DNA of 64,000 bases from Simmondsia chinensis (lineage: Eukaryota; Streptophyta; Magnoliopsida; Caryophyllales; Simmondsiaceae), in NCBI GenBank assembly GCA_018398585.1, contig JAGTTD010000019.1:744001-808000 (forward strand). The letters are read 5' to 3'. Position 1 is the first letter of the stretch; each line of letters opens with the position of its first letter. The notes beneath the pieces are model-generated. The model did not search any database. It worked only from the letters and a program-made list of their open reading frames with translations, and was not told the DNA's origin. This document shows positions 36,510 to 55,439 of the stretch, piece by piece. The position numbers were made by a program, and so were the translations under genes.

Positions 36510-36836
36510 AAAAAAAATGAAAAGGAATGAAAAGCTTTAATTATACTGCTACAAACTTCATTTAATTATTGGATTGAGCGAGGCAAAACTTCGTAAATAA
36601 CATGTTTTTCATAGCAAATGGAGAATGTATCCGACAATTCAATTAATGAGTATCGAATGAATATTATTATATCAAAATTGGAAAATATATTGAAAAGCTC
36701 TTTAAACAGCGAATTGGAAATTTGAAAAAAAAAATTTGATATGGAATGACAGTTTAAGTTTGAAAGATGTAATATATTAACTTTTTAATGTGAACACTTT
36801 CCACGCAACGCACGGGATAATACTAGTATTATATAT
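36510..36836 (-). repeat. CCCGTGC-terminal dispersed repeat, inverted copy
   Basis: The reverse complement begins tactagtattatcccgtgcg and continues with attttgatataata and cattcgatactcatt. It matches the plus-strand copy at 38516-38840 over about 300 bp. The class is uncertain. Confidence 0.65.
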
Positions 36837-37125
36837 GTACGAGACCTAAAACTTATATATACTATTCGGCTATATACATCAACGTTTCGGTCTAAGCGTA
36901 ATAATGAAGTGGTAACCGTATAAATGACGTGCCAACAAAAAATTAACATAGCAGATAACTTATTTTTGTTGATCTTCCAGAAAACGTTTTCATCCATGTT
37001 GTCTTTTATAATATATTTATCCACCTACGTGTATAGTAGACTTTACAGGCCTGTTTAGAAATAGAAAATATTTATCCTTTTTTATTTTTGGGTTTCCTTT
37101 TCCATTTCTCACACGGAAAATATGT

Positions 37126-37368
37126 TTGGAACATGCCTAATGCCTCGAAGGCTTCCGCCTACGCAAGGCCTAGGGGGAACGGATGTACTCAGCCTTCCCC
37201 TTTTAGGGTATTAACCTAAAGAGAGGCCGTTTTCCAGTGCCCCCAACTTGAGGGTGAGGACTTCCCAAGAGGTCACCCATCCTGGTACTACTCTCGCCCA
37301 AGCACACTTAACTTCAGAGTTATAATGGGATCCGGTAAAGGCGTGTTGGTGCCCTCTTCGGTACTCAT
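37126..37368 (-). mobile_element. 5S-headed SINE, copy C, with 9-bp TSD
   Basis: The minus strand reads accaacacgcc, ggatcccattataactctga, agttaagtgtgcttgggcga, gatgggtgacctcttgggaa, then ggctgagtacatccg, ggccttgcgtaggcgga and tgaggcattaggcatgttcc. aaaatatgt flanks it at 37117-37125 and 37369-37377. This is close to full length. Confidence 0.88.
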
Positions 37369-37675
37369 AAAATATGTCCAGGTGTCGAAAATAGCCAACG
37401 ATTTTCCAATGTTAAAGACTAGAAAATACGTCTTGTGATATTAATTTCCCAATTTTTTAAAATTATAGGAATAAGTAAAATCCGTTGATTCGAATACCAG
37501 TGATCCAACTGGTTCGCACGATTATTATAGCCGACATAAAAATGACCGGTTTTAGTATATCTGATCCATAAAATTTGGATTAAAAGAGACTAATGAGTCT
37601 AGCCAATTCGAAAAATTGATCAGACCGGCCCAGTTACAAGGCCCGCCGGTTCGCGCCCCATACTAGTGTTAATAT

Positions 37676-38389
37676 TAGGGGTATTCATGGTTCGGTTAAT
37701 CGTACCGAAAAGTATTTTGGTTCAGTTAACCGTAACCAAAATACTCAAATATCTCTAACCGTTACCGTAACCGAAAAGGCCGGTTAACCGACTTTTGGTA
37801 ATTCGGTTTGGTTATGTCGGTTAACCAGTAACCGAAAAAGTAATGCAACGCCTCTTTTATGTTATATGATCTATCTCCTTAATGGTTCGTAAATGTCAAA
37901 AAAATACATTAATTGTGAGAATATTCAATAAATTACAAGCTTATAATACAATTCTAAAAAATTAAACGTATAATATGTCATTTTAACTAATATGTGAGCA
38001 AGCGAGTAGCACTAAATTGTAGCAACGTAGTGCTTAATTAGTATTTAGGATATAACAATGAGGCATAAATACTCCGTGATAGGAGATGAACTAGGAAAAA
38101 GATAAATTAATCATGTATTATAGAAGAGTCATTTATATGACAGAAAAACATACTTAGTAAACAATATAATATTATGAACATGTGAAAATATATACATGAT
38201 ATATATTATTTCGGTAAATCGGTTAACTGAAATGGACAAAATCACTAACCGTTACCGTCCCGAAATACCTTAAATTTTTTCGGTTCGGTTAACCGAACCG
38301 AAAATTCGGTATGGTTAACCGCATTTTCGGGTCGGTATTTCGGGATTTCTGTTCGGTATTTCGGTTACGGATTTTTTTGAAAACCCCCA
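37676..38389 (+). mobile_element. hAT-like non-autonomous element
   Basis: Starts taggggtattcatggttcgg and ends aaaaccccca; both ends are dense in ggttcggttaaccg permutations. The 8-bp flanks gttaatat (37668-37675) and gttaaaat (38390-38397) differ at one base, as expected for hAT. No transposase frame. A diverged inverted relative is at 55440-56002. Confidence 0.78.
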
Positions 38390-38515
38390 GTTAAAATGTT
38401 ATAATTTAATATACTTGTGTATTATATATAAAAATAAATAATAAATTATTTATTGAATGTTAGTTGATTAAAAAAAAAAAAAGGAGTTCAATATGAATAT
38501 GTTTATTATAATAAT

Positions 38516-38840
38516 ATACTAGTTTTATCTCGTGCAATACATGGAGAGTGTTTCTATTAAAAAATTAACACGTTGCATTGACGTTTTCTCCATTTTTTCA
38601 AACTTAAATTTTCATTCCATAATAATTTTTTTTTAAATCTCATTTTTTTAAAGAGTTTCTTGAATATATTTTTCAATTTTGATATAATATTAATCATTCG
38701 ATACTTATTCTTGAATGAATTAGTGGATACATTTTTTATTTCTTATGAAAACTCATTATTTAAGATGTTTTGGCTCCCTCGATCCAAGAACAAAATGAAG
38801 TTTTTTATAATATAATCAAAAGTCTTCATTCTTTTACATA
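38516..38840 (+). repeat. CCCGTGC-terminal dispersed repeat, direct copy
   Basis: Begins tactagttttatctcgtgca followed by tacatggagagtg. A third, shorter start (aattttatcccgtgcaatgc) is at about 38925. Together with 36510-36836 it forms a wide inverted pair around the hAT-like element. Confidence 0.6.
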
Positions 38841-39715
38841 TTTTCTTGAGTCTTTTAGAAAATTTAGGATTGAATTTTGGAAGCTTTTTAGGGGAGGAGA
38901 CACTTCTTCATAATATATAGAACAATTTTATCCCGTGCAATGCACAAAGAGTGCTTGCAATTTGAAAAAAATAAAATGTTACGTTCACATGTCTCGTTGT
39001 TTTAAACTTAAATTATCACTTTTAACTACTCTGTTAATAAAGGTTTTTTTTCAATTCTTAAACTATTTTTCAAAAAAGTTATGCTAAATTAGCCAAAAGT
39101 TTGTTGACTAAAAATCTACACAAATGTTTAAAAAAAATTGTAAGTCTCCAACTTAAATATAATGGTGAATTTATTAATAAGAAATAAATGGCCTATAATG
39201 CTTGAAATTGGAGTTTGGATGTTTTTAAAAAAAGTGGAGACTTTACAATAACATATAAGATATATATATTTTTTTAGTGTCATTCTATTAATTATGGCTT
39301 TTATTTACAATAACAGCAGTCAGAAGTACAATACATAATAAAATGATAACATATAAGTTAATTGTTTGGAAATTCAAGTGACTTATTTTGTAAAATTTAA
39401 AATATGAATATTTAATTTAGATATAAGTATAATTATTTTATCTTATATTTTACTATTTATTTCAAAAAATGCGGATAAGTGTTATGAAAATTATATTATA
39501 CAATAATATAAAAAATATATATTTTACTCTATTATATAACAATCATAAGTAAACGTGATTTAAAAAAAGATGTTTAAGACACGAAATATACACATATTTT
39601 ACTAACTATATTTCTACAAATATAAGTTTCTTTTGTTTGAAAATTAATATCCGAGAATCTGAAAAAAAATGATAACAGTATTACAAAGGTCAAAATATGA
39701 ATACTAGAGCAATTT

Positions 39716-39900
39716 ATTTAGGTACCAATACGCAAGCACCGAATCCCGTTAAAACTCCGAAGTTAAGCGCGTTTAGGTGAGAGTAGTACTAAGATGGATG
39801 ACCTCTTAGGAAGTCCTTATGTTACACCCCTCAAATTAAGGGTTCTTAAAAATAGCATCTCTTTAATGTAGCATCATGAAGGAAAAGATTGCGTACATTT
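39716..39900 (+). mobile_element. 5S-headed SINE, copy D (decayed, 3' truncated)
   Basis: 5S-like segments gaatcccgttaaaactccga, agttaagcgcgtttaggtga, gatggatgacctcttaggaa and gtccttatgttacacccctc are followed by aaaagattgcgtacatt, after which the tail is lost. The 3' end of its 5S part is closer to genuine 5S (tgttacacccct) than in copies A, C and E. Confidence 0.78.
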
Positions 39901-40145
39901 ATCGAATATTGCTTTGCTTTTGCTTACAACATTATTTCTTCAATAACCCTTTTTTGCCATGCTAATTAATTAATAAAAAAAAAATATGACAAGCCCTGAA
40001 TCCTGGCATGGAACGAGGGGCAAAAGTGTCCAAAAAATTACAATCCTTAAACCACTCTCCATCGTAGATTGAAAATCCAACGGTCAGGATTTCCCCAACG
40101 AGCAACTCTCATCTGATTGGTCCAGATCTCCATCCCTGCAATCTC

Positions 40146-40161
40146 ATTGGTCCACGTCATT
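40146..40161 (+). promoter_or_regulatory. UPR element (ERSE-II/P-UPRE-like), distal
   Basis: attggtccacgtcatt combines a CCAAT-type half (ATTGG) with CCACG at one-base spacing, the ERSE-II arrangement, and overlaps the plant UPRE. bZIP60/bZIP28 with NF-Y are the expected binders. A half match, attggtccaga, is at 40116. Confidence 0.78.
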
Positions 40162-40237
40162 CCCTATGACGCTTTCTCCCCTCAATCACGACATTAAAAC
40201 AACGCTCATTGGCCAATTACATCATCCTCGCAATCCC

Positions 40238-40253
40238 ATTGGTCCACGTCATC
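40238..40253 (+). promoter_or_regulatory. UPR element (P-UPRE), proximal
   Basis: attggtccacgtcatc equals the plant UPRE described for BiP promoters as I remember it. It lies about 50 bp upstream of the TATA box and 190 bp upstream of the ATG. Confidence 0.85.
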
Positions 40254-40288
40254 AGTCAAGCCACGTCGGCAATCAAGAGAGAGAGTGC

Positions 40289-40296
40289 TATATAAA
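40289..40296 (+). promoter_or_regulatory. TATA box of the BiP gene
   Basis: tatataaa follows the proximal UPR element and lies about 130 bp upstream of the ATG, a sensible distance for a leader of about 100 bp. Confidence 0.8.
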
Positions 40297-40427
40297 GGTT
40301 CCGCGTTAACAAAGAGCTCTATAAATTGAAACTTGAATCAGAGGAAAGCTTAGAGAAACGAAAAAGATTGTTAAATTTTTGGTGTGAAGAGCTAGGGATT
40401 TTTGGTACGGTGAAGAAATTGCAAGCA

Positions 40428-47052
<6,625 letters not shown>

Positions 47053-47314
47053 AACAAGAAGCAGCAGCAACAAGTAAGTGGTTTTTAATTATGTAGATTT
47101 GACAGTGGGAAGAAAGCTTGGGGGGTGGGGTTTTAGTGTTTTTGAGTTTCTATCCAAATTTGTTGATGAGACAAAAAGTTGAGAGAATTTGTAGGGACAT
47201 AGATTTTTGAATTTGTAATCCTAATTTGTGAGGATGACGAATATTAGACACAAATTTTGGTTTTCTATATTCACTTTTTGAGGACTTCGTTATAAAATCA
47301 TGTTTACATAATGA

Positions 47315-47590
47315 GCTGAGCTAATCTGTCATAAAGCTTGAAAAGTTCGACTTGTTTCAAGCTAAAGACTAGTTGAATTAGCTTGTTTATGTTAATACAA
47401 TTTATTAGTCTAAATATGTGTATTCTAGCCATAACTTGAGTGTAAATGAAACCAAATGAGTGTAGGCTGAGTTTAGGGCTACTTTAGTCTTAGAGCTCAT
47501 TGGACTATGTATGAGCTCTATCAAGCTAAGTCCAGCACATGAGCCTTGAGCCATTGAGCCTGAGTTTCGACTCAACTCGTATGCGCTTAC
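47315..47590. repeat. GAGCTC/AAGCTC-rich repeat, copy 6
   Basis: Begins with catgtttac, tgagctgagctaatctgtca and taaagcttgaaaag, and ends tttcgactcaactcg. It follows the BiP 3' UTR (roughly 47053-47300). Confidence 0.5.
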
Positions 47591-47722
47591 TTGAATGGTT
47601 AAGATACTTGGACCTAACACTTCAAGAAGGTCTGGGTTTGATTTCTGTTAGTAATGATGCATTAATGGCAACACATGGATCAGCCAAATAATAGCGTCTG
47701 ACCCAGGTACCAATAAATATCC
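47583..47722 (+). mobile_element. tRNA-derived SINE fragment
   Basis: gcttacttgaatggttaaga (A-box-like) and ggtctgggtttgatttc (B-box-like), about 30 bp apart, then a body ending tatccaag. Confidence 0.45.
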
Positions 47723-48457
47723 AAGTACGAACAATATCAACTTTAACAATGTATTTCATGTAAAAAATTGTTATTGCTAAGATAATGATATGACTGTTAA
47801 TCCAAAAAAAGATAATGATATGACTTACAGAAAATAAATACTTCACAAGCAGCATTTGTATTGGAGTAGGCAAATTTCACTTCTACAAAGCCCCAACTCA
47901 AAATTTAATATTTGATGTATCAGTTCAGACATGATCATTGAAGCCAGATTTTCTTGGCAACATAAGTGCATCCCGCACACAACCTATCGTACACTATTTT
48001 TTACCCAAAACAGTAACTTGCAGCCAGTCGCACAGCAATACAATCAGGTATGAGCTTTTTTAAAAAAACAAACCCGATACCTCAAAGAAGTTCCCGCCTT
48101 TGAGAGGATGAAATGTACGCAACTTTTGTACCATAGGAACGAAATTTCAAAAGAGACTCCAACCCTGCTATTACTATTCTACATCACCCCATATTTGAAG
48201 TATGGGATGAGCATAATCTTAAGTAGATTACATCATCTTTACTCACGGAATATGCACGAGTTTTTTTTTTTTTTTTGATAATTTGAATACAAGTTCGGGA
48301 ATTACAAAAAAGCGCAAGACAAAGCCCCCTAAAGAGTAAAAAAAAAAAAAAAAAAAAACCCTAACATCGAAACGACTCAAGACCACCCAAATCTAAGAGA
48401 AGCCACCCACAAGCCAAACCACAACAAAGCCTAAGAAAAACAAGAGTACCAAAGAGA

Positions 48458-48706
48458 AAAAAAGTAACATTCTAAGTATCCTAAGGACTCTCACCTAAGC
48501 AGAGTCTGGAAGGGTGAATATACGCAGCCTTCCCCCTTTAGAGCGCTACCCTGAAGAGAGGCTGTTTCTGAGAATCTCCATCCTGAGGAGTGTAACACGA
48601 GGACTTCCCAGGAAATCACTCATCTCAATACTACTCTTGTCCAAGTATGCTTAACTTCGAAGTTTTAATGGGATCCAGTGCTTGTGTGTTGGTACCCTCT
48701 CAGGTC
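48458..48706 (-). mobile_element. 5S-headed SINE, copy F, with 9-bp TSD
   Basis: The minus strand reads gtaccaacacacaagc, ggatcccattaaaacttcga, agttaagcatacttgg, gagatgagtgatttcctggg, gtcctcgtgttacactcctc, then ggctgcgtatattc, gactctgcttaggtgagagt. ccaaagaga flanks at 48449-48457 and 48707-48715. Its 5S end (gtcctcgtgttaca) is close to genuine 5S. Confidence 0.86.
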
Positions 48707-49239
48707 CCAAAGAGATGCCTATGTAAATAAAGGAGTTATTGACAACCCCATAAAAAACCTACAGACCGCCCCAAGAGAGTTGACACATCTATTGAAGGGC
48801 TAAAACGTGCTACAACTTCCATAATGGCAATCTTACAGCATCCTGCTAGTTATCTAGCCATACCAAACTCGGATTCACATTAAAACCCGGCAAAACACCA
48901 CGGGTTGAGTTCATGTCAGATTCCGATTGTGTCATCTCCTAACTGCCGATTCAAAGATTAAAAGGTTCGGAATAGTGATGATAAAATAACTTCATCATTG
49001 CATCTCCGCAACGTAAAATGCCTGAAATTGCTCCTTTTCATATACTTAATAAGAAAAATAATAATAATAATACCAAAGAACTACATACATATAAGGCTAT
49101 AAATTAACGTCATCACCCTCCTACATAAACATAATACAAATTAGAATTTACAAAATCCAAAGTTAAAACAAAAAAAAACTATCAAATCCTTTGGGAGAAA
49201 AGGCGACTTGAAATAAAAAGTTTGGATCGTGGGTCGAGT

Positions 49240-52200
49240 TTAAACGGGTGAAACCTTGGGTCGAATCCAAGGCCAGTTCTTCTCGGAGATGTCGCCAGGT
49301 GTACTGCCGTCGTTATCTCGTAAATTGACATCTGCATTTTGCTGGACGAGGAACTCTGCTATGGACTCCCTATCACATATTACTGCATAGTGTAGTGGGG
49401 TTTGCCCTTCATTGTCCTACATCCAAAAAAATTTAGTGTTTTTCAAAATGGAAATTTATTCTTTAATATAATTTGAGTGCCCAAATAAATGTACAAACTA
49501 TTCTTTCTGATTTTTGATTTGATGTTTCAAGTTTTTAATCAAATTAGAAAGAAAAAAAAAACCCAAAACAAGAGATCAAACACGAGAAAAATTTGTTTCA
49601 AAATATGGTTTTAGTTTCTACATAACGACAAACTTTAAGCAAAAAATGACACCAGACATGCACTAAATGATTGTCTTGCAATGATCTAATAATTTTTTAT
49701 CAAAATGAGCCATGTATTGATAAGATACTTGTACTAAGGCTCGTTTGTATTCATTTTAGAGACTTAATAAATTTCAACAATTCAAATTCCAATAATTCCT
49801 GCTCTCAATATAAATAAAATTTTAAAACAAAATATGAGGTGGACACATGTTTTAACCATGCTTCAAGAGCAATGGACATCGGCGTAAAGGGGCATTATTA
49901 GAGTATAAAACCATTATTGGGCTTTCACCCATCAGCTTAAATTTTTGGGAGAGTTGGTTTTTGACAATGTTACCTTTGCATTGACATCAGCATTCCGGGT
50001 GCAGAGCAGCTCTATGACATTGAGGTGACCCCTGTCTACCGCCCAATGCAACGCAGTCCTCCCTTCGCTATCTGCACATTCGCTAAGTTTAGTGAGGAGT
50101 GCATCTTCCAACATTGTACAACAAGAACAACAAGAAGAAGCCCAATGCCACAAGAGCTCTCGCTAATACAGGTTCGGGGCGGGGGGCTTGGGATGTACGC
50201 AGCCTTACCCCTTTAGGGTGCAATCCTAAAGGGATATTGTGTCCAAGGGCGCCAATCCTAAAAAGCTTGCCCATCAATATGCAACGGGCAGCCATCAGCA
50301 TGTCATAAAGCAAAAATGTAATAAAGCAACAATAAAGTGACCATAAAACACGGGAGTAGCAAGAAACAAGCAGTCGAAATTCTAGCAAACATGTAATTCT
50401 AGGGACACTAATAGATTAGTTTCGAAGTGCTTCTCTTTTCAAGTCCGCAATGTCAGCAATACCTATTTTAGCCCTCCACCCAACTCTATCCAAGGGCATC
50501 TCCTCACAAAGAAAACAAAATCTACAAGGGCTTGTTTGGTATGATTTATTCCTTGCAGTTTAGGTGTTTTAGAAACTAAAAATATATCTTGGGAACCATT
50601 TTTCTGGTTTTTGGTTTCTTCTTTTTAATTTTTCCTAATTTGAGTGAAAATGAAAAACCGAAAACCAAAAAATCAGAGATATATGTTTTCAAAAGCTAGC
50701 TTTTAATTCCTTAAAACCAAAAACTGTAACCAAAAAATGATACAAAACATGCCCTAAATTAACATACTTGTAATTGAATATTAGCACCAGGCCTGCGTAC
50801 TCTATACAGTAGCTGAGGGAAGCAGCGTCCATAAGCAGAGATAATAAGAAAGCAAGATATGACGTACCTTTCAGATTCACCACAACACCACTGTCTATGC
50901 ATTTAGCTAAACTATCCACATCTCCCTCTCGGGCAAATGCATGTATCGCATCCATTTTCCTGGAATCCAGATGACGGAATTTCTTTGTCATCATAAATCT
51001 TTCAAATCACGGAAAATTAAAGCCCCATTTGTTTTGACAAGAAACCTTTTTTGTCTCAACTCTGTTGTATATTGCATAGCTTCATAGTAGCAACTACAAA
51101 GACGAAAAATGATTTCCTGGGAAGCCGACTTCCCTACTACGAAAAGGCAAAACATTTTTCTTCATAGAGGGCAAGATGTTTTCCGCAATAATCTCATGCC
51201 ATTTGCTTCATTTCGACCTCAACTTTTGACCAAGTGTGAACCTCATACACTCTATAGAGTGAACACTTTCTTTAGCTAGAAAGACAAATTTTTAATAACA
51301 GTATCTTTTTAACTAAAAGTACTTTGAGAAGAAAAATATTCAATAAGGAAAATATTTTCTGTTGATCCAAACGGAGCATAAAATAAAAAAATAAAGAAAG
51401 AAACATCTTACAAGTCAGTTCCCGATTCCTCCTCGTGAACGAAGGAGCTGAAAACAGGTCCCATGGGGCCCCTGGATTCTGAAGTCTGTGGCCCGTCTCC
51501 GCCTTTGCTTTTCTGTTGAAAATAAGGAGTAGGATGGACCAAGATACAAAGAGTTAGAAAAAAAAACTCCGTTAACTAGAAAGAAAAATGAATGAACTCG
51601 TACATCCAAAAGAACTGAAATCTTACTTCTAGTCCGCCGCTAGCCCAAGAAGGGAAGAGCTCGGTCACAATATCTACATATTTCTGCATAGCATCTTCAG
51701 GAGGCATAGCACCCAACTTCTGCCATGCTTGCCTAGAAGAATTACCAAAAAATAAAAAAATAAAAACCATTTTTCGGTATACCATAAAGGATCAAGTAAT
51801 GTGCTCCCAAAAAAAACACAAAAAAAAAAACGATCCAGTAAACTGAGAAGCTATTTCGTCTGCTTCTAATGACAATATACTTAATGAAAACAATATCGCA
51901 GCTTCTATAATGCAACCAGCCCCCGTAGCCCGTAATCCATGGTTAAACTACATTCTTTGTGACAGATATTTAGAAAGTAGGGTACATAAACTGCAGTTTC
52001 CGGTGCTGTCAGCTTGGTGAGACCACGTAACTAGGCATCTGTATAGCAATCTCGTATCTGATCAAACATGGAATTTGTGGCTAAGAAACATCCTTAGACT
52101 GCAAATGATGTATTCCAGAACGAGGACTACCAGGAGCTACAATTCCACAGCTCGTTTTCAGAGAAGAGGAAGAGGTGATTGTTTTTAACATAACGACACC

Positions 52201-55073
52201 TTTGGCTTTCGTAATGCACGTATACATATTTCCCAGACCCCGCTCACGCGGGAGCCCTTATGGCACTGGGTCTGTTGTTGTTGTAATGCACATATGCATA
52301 TTTATAAATACAGCTATATGTTAAAAAGGAAGGTTTCGTTCAATTTTTTGCAAACACAGGGCTTAGATGCATCTTATGTTCCCTTAGAATACCCAATGCG
52401 ATCACCGCGGTCTCAAGCAACGCGAGACTTTCACACCACCATGACAGTGACTTGCGATTTGATTCCATGGTCAGTAATTCATTTAGCCAAAACTACCCCC
52501 TACCCCCCTTCAAAACAATATTTAACCAGTGCACTCCTCCAAACTGATCCTAGAAGAGCCATGAGATCTAGAAGCTCTAACACTGAAAACCCACTTGCAA
52601 AAAACTGTTTCACAAAGAACTGTGAATGAAGAGCAAAATAAAAAACGGCTGAAATGTTGGATACACAAATAAGTGACAAAAAAGTTCAGTAACAAACAAT
52701 AGAAACTACACAACAATAAACAATGGTTTCCACCCCACCTACCAATGTACCTGCAACCAGTAAATCAGCTGTCCACCAGTCTGGACATCATCAGGCAATA
52801 GCTTTTAGTTAAAATAAAAAAACGAATATAAACAGAAAGCAACGTTGATGACTTCACTATAAGGGGACGGATGGGCCAGGACGGAAGTCCATAAAGGAAC
52901 AAAAAATTTCAGTCATGAGATGCAGGACGCTCTTCCATTTAAAGCATTCATGAACAGGTACATATTCTTTTCTCAAGGAGCTCGGCAAAGGTAGGGATTT
53001 TAACTTAGAACTTCTTATGCTCAGTGCCTCAACCATACTAGTTGTGTTACTAAACCAAGGCCTTGTTGACAAAATATGTTTAATCATTAAGCCACAAATT
53101 TACTATAAAACAGTGCTATCAAATAGTCGCCTGAATAAGAAAAATAACAAAGGTATTGTATAAGCCTAGTCATAACGAGTTTACACTACATACAAATGTA
53201 GACCTGAATGGAAGCCCAGAAGTAGGTAGCAAATGATTACAGTGGGCAAAGGACATAACTAGCTTGATCAAAAAAAAAAAAAAAAAAAAAAAAGAAATAA
53301 CTGGTGGTGGGCCAATGCAGACACACTCAGTGACAATTCAACTGAAAACATAAATTAGAAACAAAATGTAACAGAAAAAAGCTACATACACCCAATTTAT
53401 ATATTCAGCAGTGTGACAAAAAATTACTGGGTTGTGAAAGTAATATTACTTAGTCACTCTTTCATGAGCTACTGACTTTTATCATGTCTGTTGGGTATAC
53501 ATGCATTTGATGTGTATCAATAGCATTACTCAATGCATCATCCCACATAAAAATTTATCACAAGCAACATCTATGCAACAAGTGATGACCAAAGAGCTTT
53601 GAGGGCTTCCTTGGCATAGCATTAGCCAATTTTTAGAAGGGATTATATGGCTTTCTGTTATTAGCTTCGGGCATTCTTTGATGTCCTATGACATCTTGTC
53701 TTTATCTTTTTGTACATTATTTCTTGCTTAATAATATTCCTTTTTCTGTTAGGGAAAAAAAAAGAGCATGAAATCCATAAAAGAAATTGTGAATCATCTC
53801 TAGCTAAATCCAGAATTCTAGTCCTTTCTCTGGCTAGGTACGTGGCTTTGGAAGATTCAAACTCTTGTTACGAGGCATCAAATCTGGTTGCGCTCCTAGC
53901 ACTATACGAAGGCCTTGTTAGCTTGGCATAATGGCTTCCTCTATTGCACACCAAATGTTCGTATCCACTCAACCACACAACCTTTACCAAACTTCTTACA
54001 TATATCACGCTATTGTATAGTATTACCAATTCAACAAGAATAGTTAAATTTCACCTAACTTTAGACCCGGCCCGCAAAATTGAAATATATAAGGTCCACA
54101 TATGAGTCTAAGGGGGGTTCACATCCTAAAACCAAATGCCATTAGGTAAAGCAACTCACTATGCTTATATGCTGATCTCTTTTCTCTCACAACTCCTACG
54201 CGGGGATTGTTAAATTTCACTAGGCCTTTGGGCACGACACATAGAGTTGGCATTTATGAAATCCACGTATTAAGCCCAAGTAGGGTTCTAGCCTAAAACC
54301 AATTTGCATTAGGTGGAGTAACTCATAAGGCTTATATATTGATATCTTTTTTCTCACAACTCTTTAAACGGGATTCAACTAACTCACAGGCGAAGTTCTT
54401 AACAAAGATTCCTACTACACTCATATGTGAAATCCTTAATAATAATAATAATACGTAAATTAAAAAGAAACCCACAAAATTATAAGAAAATGCAATAATA
54501 TTAAATCAAATTGAAATCGAAAAGCTGTCTGTTTTCTGAACAATACCACTTGGCCCTTGCCGTCATCTTGAAGGCAGGAGGTGGGGGATTACTGCAAGGA
54601 CCCTCGGTAGCAATCTTATACAACCCATAAAGCTGCAGCTGTACCTCGTTAGCCACCTTCTGCGCCATCTTATCCGCCGCGGCAGCTGCCACAAACGTCG
54701 TCGCGGCGCTAAATGCCTCGTCTAACTCCGTACTCTCCACTCCTTCCCAATCATCATCGCTCTCATCATCCCCCAACACACTATCTCCCCCTGCAACGCT
54801 CCCTCTCTCAGCCAAAACCGAATTATCGTCGCTAAACTTAGACGAAACATCATTCAATTCGCCCGAGCTCTCAATCGATCGGATCCCCGGTTGAATTGGA
54901 CTGTAATCACTCCGATCGGGACCAGATTCGGATTGTTGCTTGCGCGATTGACGCGAGAGAGATAGATTATCATCTTTGAAAGCGGTTACGAAGGAGATGA
55001 GCTTAGCGAGAAGGAAAGAGAAGATTAGACCTATTAAGATTGATTGGATCAGCTGATGCCAATCCCCGCCCAT
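49240..55073 (-). CDS. Membrane-anchored acyl-CoA-binding protein with ankyrin repeats (ACBP1/2 type)
   Basis: Exons 55073-54547, 51732-51627, 51512-51412, 50959-50868, 50071-49974 and 49416-49240 join in phase to 366 residues plus TAA. An N-terminal membrane anchor (about residues 9-30, SILIGLIFSFLLAKLISFVT) precedes an acidic Ser/Asp-rich linker. The acyl-CoA-binding domain spans about 117-207 (QLQLYGLYKIATEGPC, then MTARAKWQAWQKLGAMPPED). C-terminal ankyrin repeats follow (DSEGRTALHWAVDRGHLNVI, DNEGQTPLHYAV, DNDGSTPGDI). Homologues bind acyl-CoA at ER or plasma membrane and use the ankyrin part for protein contacts. I started at the second in-frame ATG (55073), giving MGGDWHQLIQ as in relatives; the ATG at 55085 would add MHPK. 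Intron 1 is 2.8 kb and repeat-rich. Confidence 0.95.
49488..49664. mobile_element. Hairpin MITE family H, copy 5
   Basis: gtgcccaaataaatg at the left, aaaaatgacaccagacatgc at the right, with aatatggttttagtttct in the right arm. It lies in the last ACBP intron. Confidence 0.6.
50108..50262 (-). mobile_element. SINE tail in an ACBP intron, foreign head possible
   Basis: The minus strand carries ggattgcaccctaaagggg, ggctgcgtacatccc, aacctgtattagcgagagct, ttgtggcattggg and a degenerate TTG/TTC tail. The tail begins only about 37 bp upstream of the 50071-49974 exon, close to its branch-point and acceptor region. No clear target duplication was found. Confidence 0.65.
50528..50754. mobile_element. 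Hairpin MITE family H, copy 6
   Basis: gggcttgtttggtatgattt and, inverted, aaatgatacaaaacatgccc bound a hairpin with tttttggtttcttcttttta in the left arm. In an ACBP intron. Confidence 0.8.
51022..51379. mobile_element. Fold-back MITE family K, copy 3
   Basis: Left agccccatttgttttgacaa, right ttttctgttgatccaaacgg; the interior has gtgaacactttctttagcta as in copy 1. In an ACBP intron. Confidence 0.65.
52232..52282 (+). mobile_element. 51-bp SINE 3' end with about 21-bp TSD
   Basis: cagaccccgctcacgcggga, then cttatggcactgggtctgtt and a TTG tail. The flanking repeats at 52211-52231 and 52283-52303 both begin gtaatgcac and match at 19 of 21 positions. In ACBP intron 1. Confidence 0.82.
52925..53070 (-). 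mobile_element. Possible tRNA-derived SINE in ACBP intron 1
   Basis: The minus strand has ccttggtttagtaacacaac (A-box-like) and gttctaagttaaaatccc (B-box-like) about 35 bp apart. Confidence 0.4.
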
Positions 55074-55439
55074 TTTTGGATGCAATTCGAATGAGGAGAC
55101 CCTAATTTGACGATTGGAAATTGAAATTGGATCAATCAGAAACCCTAATTGCGATTGTAATGATGAAGAAAGGGGGGAAATTGAGAAGGGGCCAGGCGGC
55201 GAGAGTGGGTCGTTGTCACCGAGTGCCGCGCGCAGAGCAAATTGGGAGTTGCACCGACGACGCCTTTGTCTTTGCGTCCAGGATGGCCAGGGGTGCCATC
55301 CATAAACGAAATACCGATCCGAAATTGCGGGTAACTACACTGAATTTTCAGATTGATTAACCGAATTACATAAATTTGAGGTATTTTGAGCCCATAATAG
55401 TTAGTAATTTTGTTCATTTTGATTAACATTTACGAAAAT

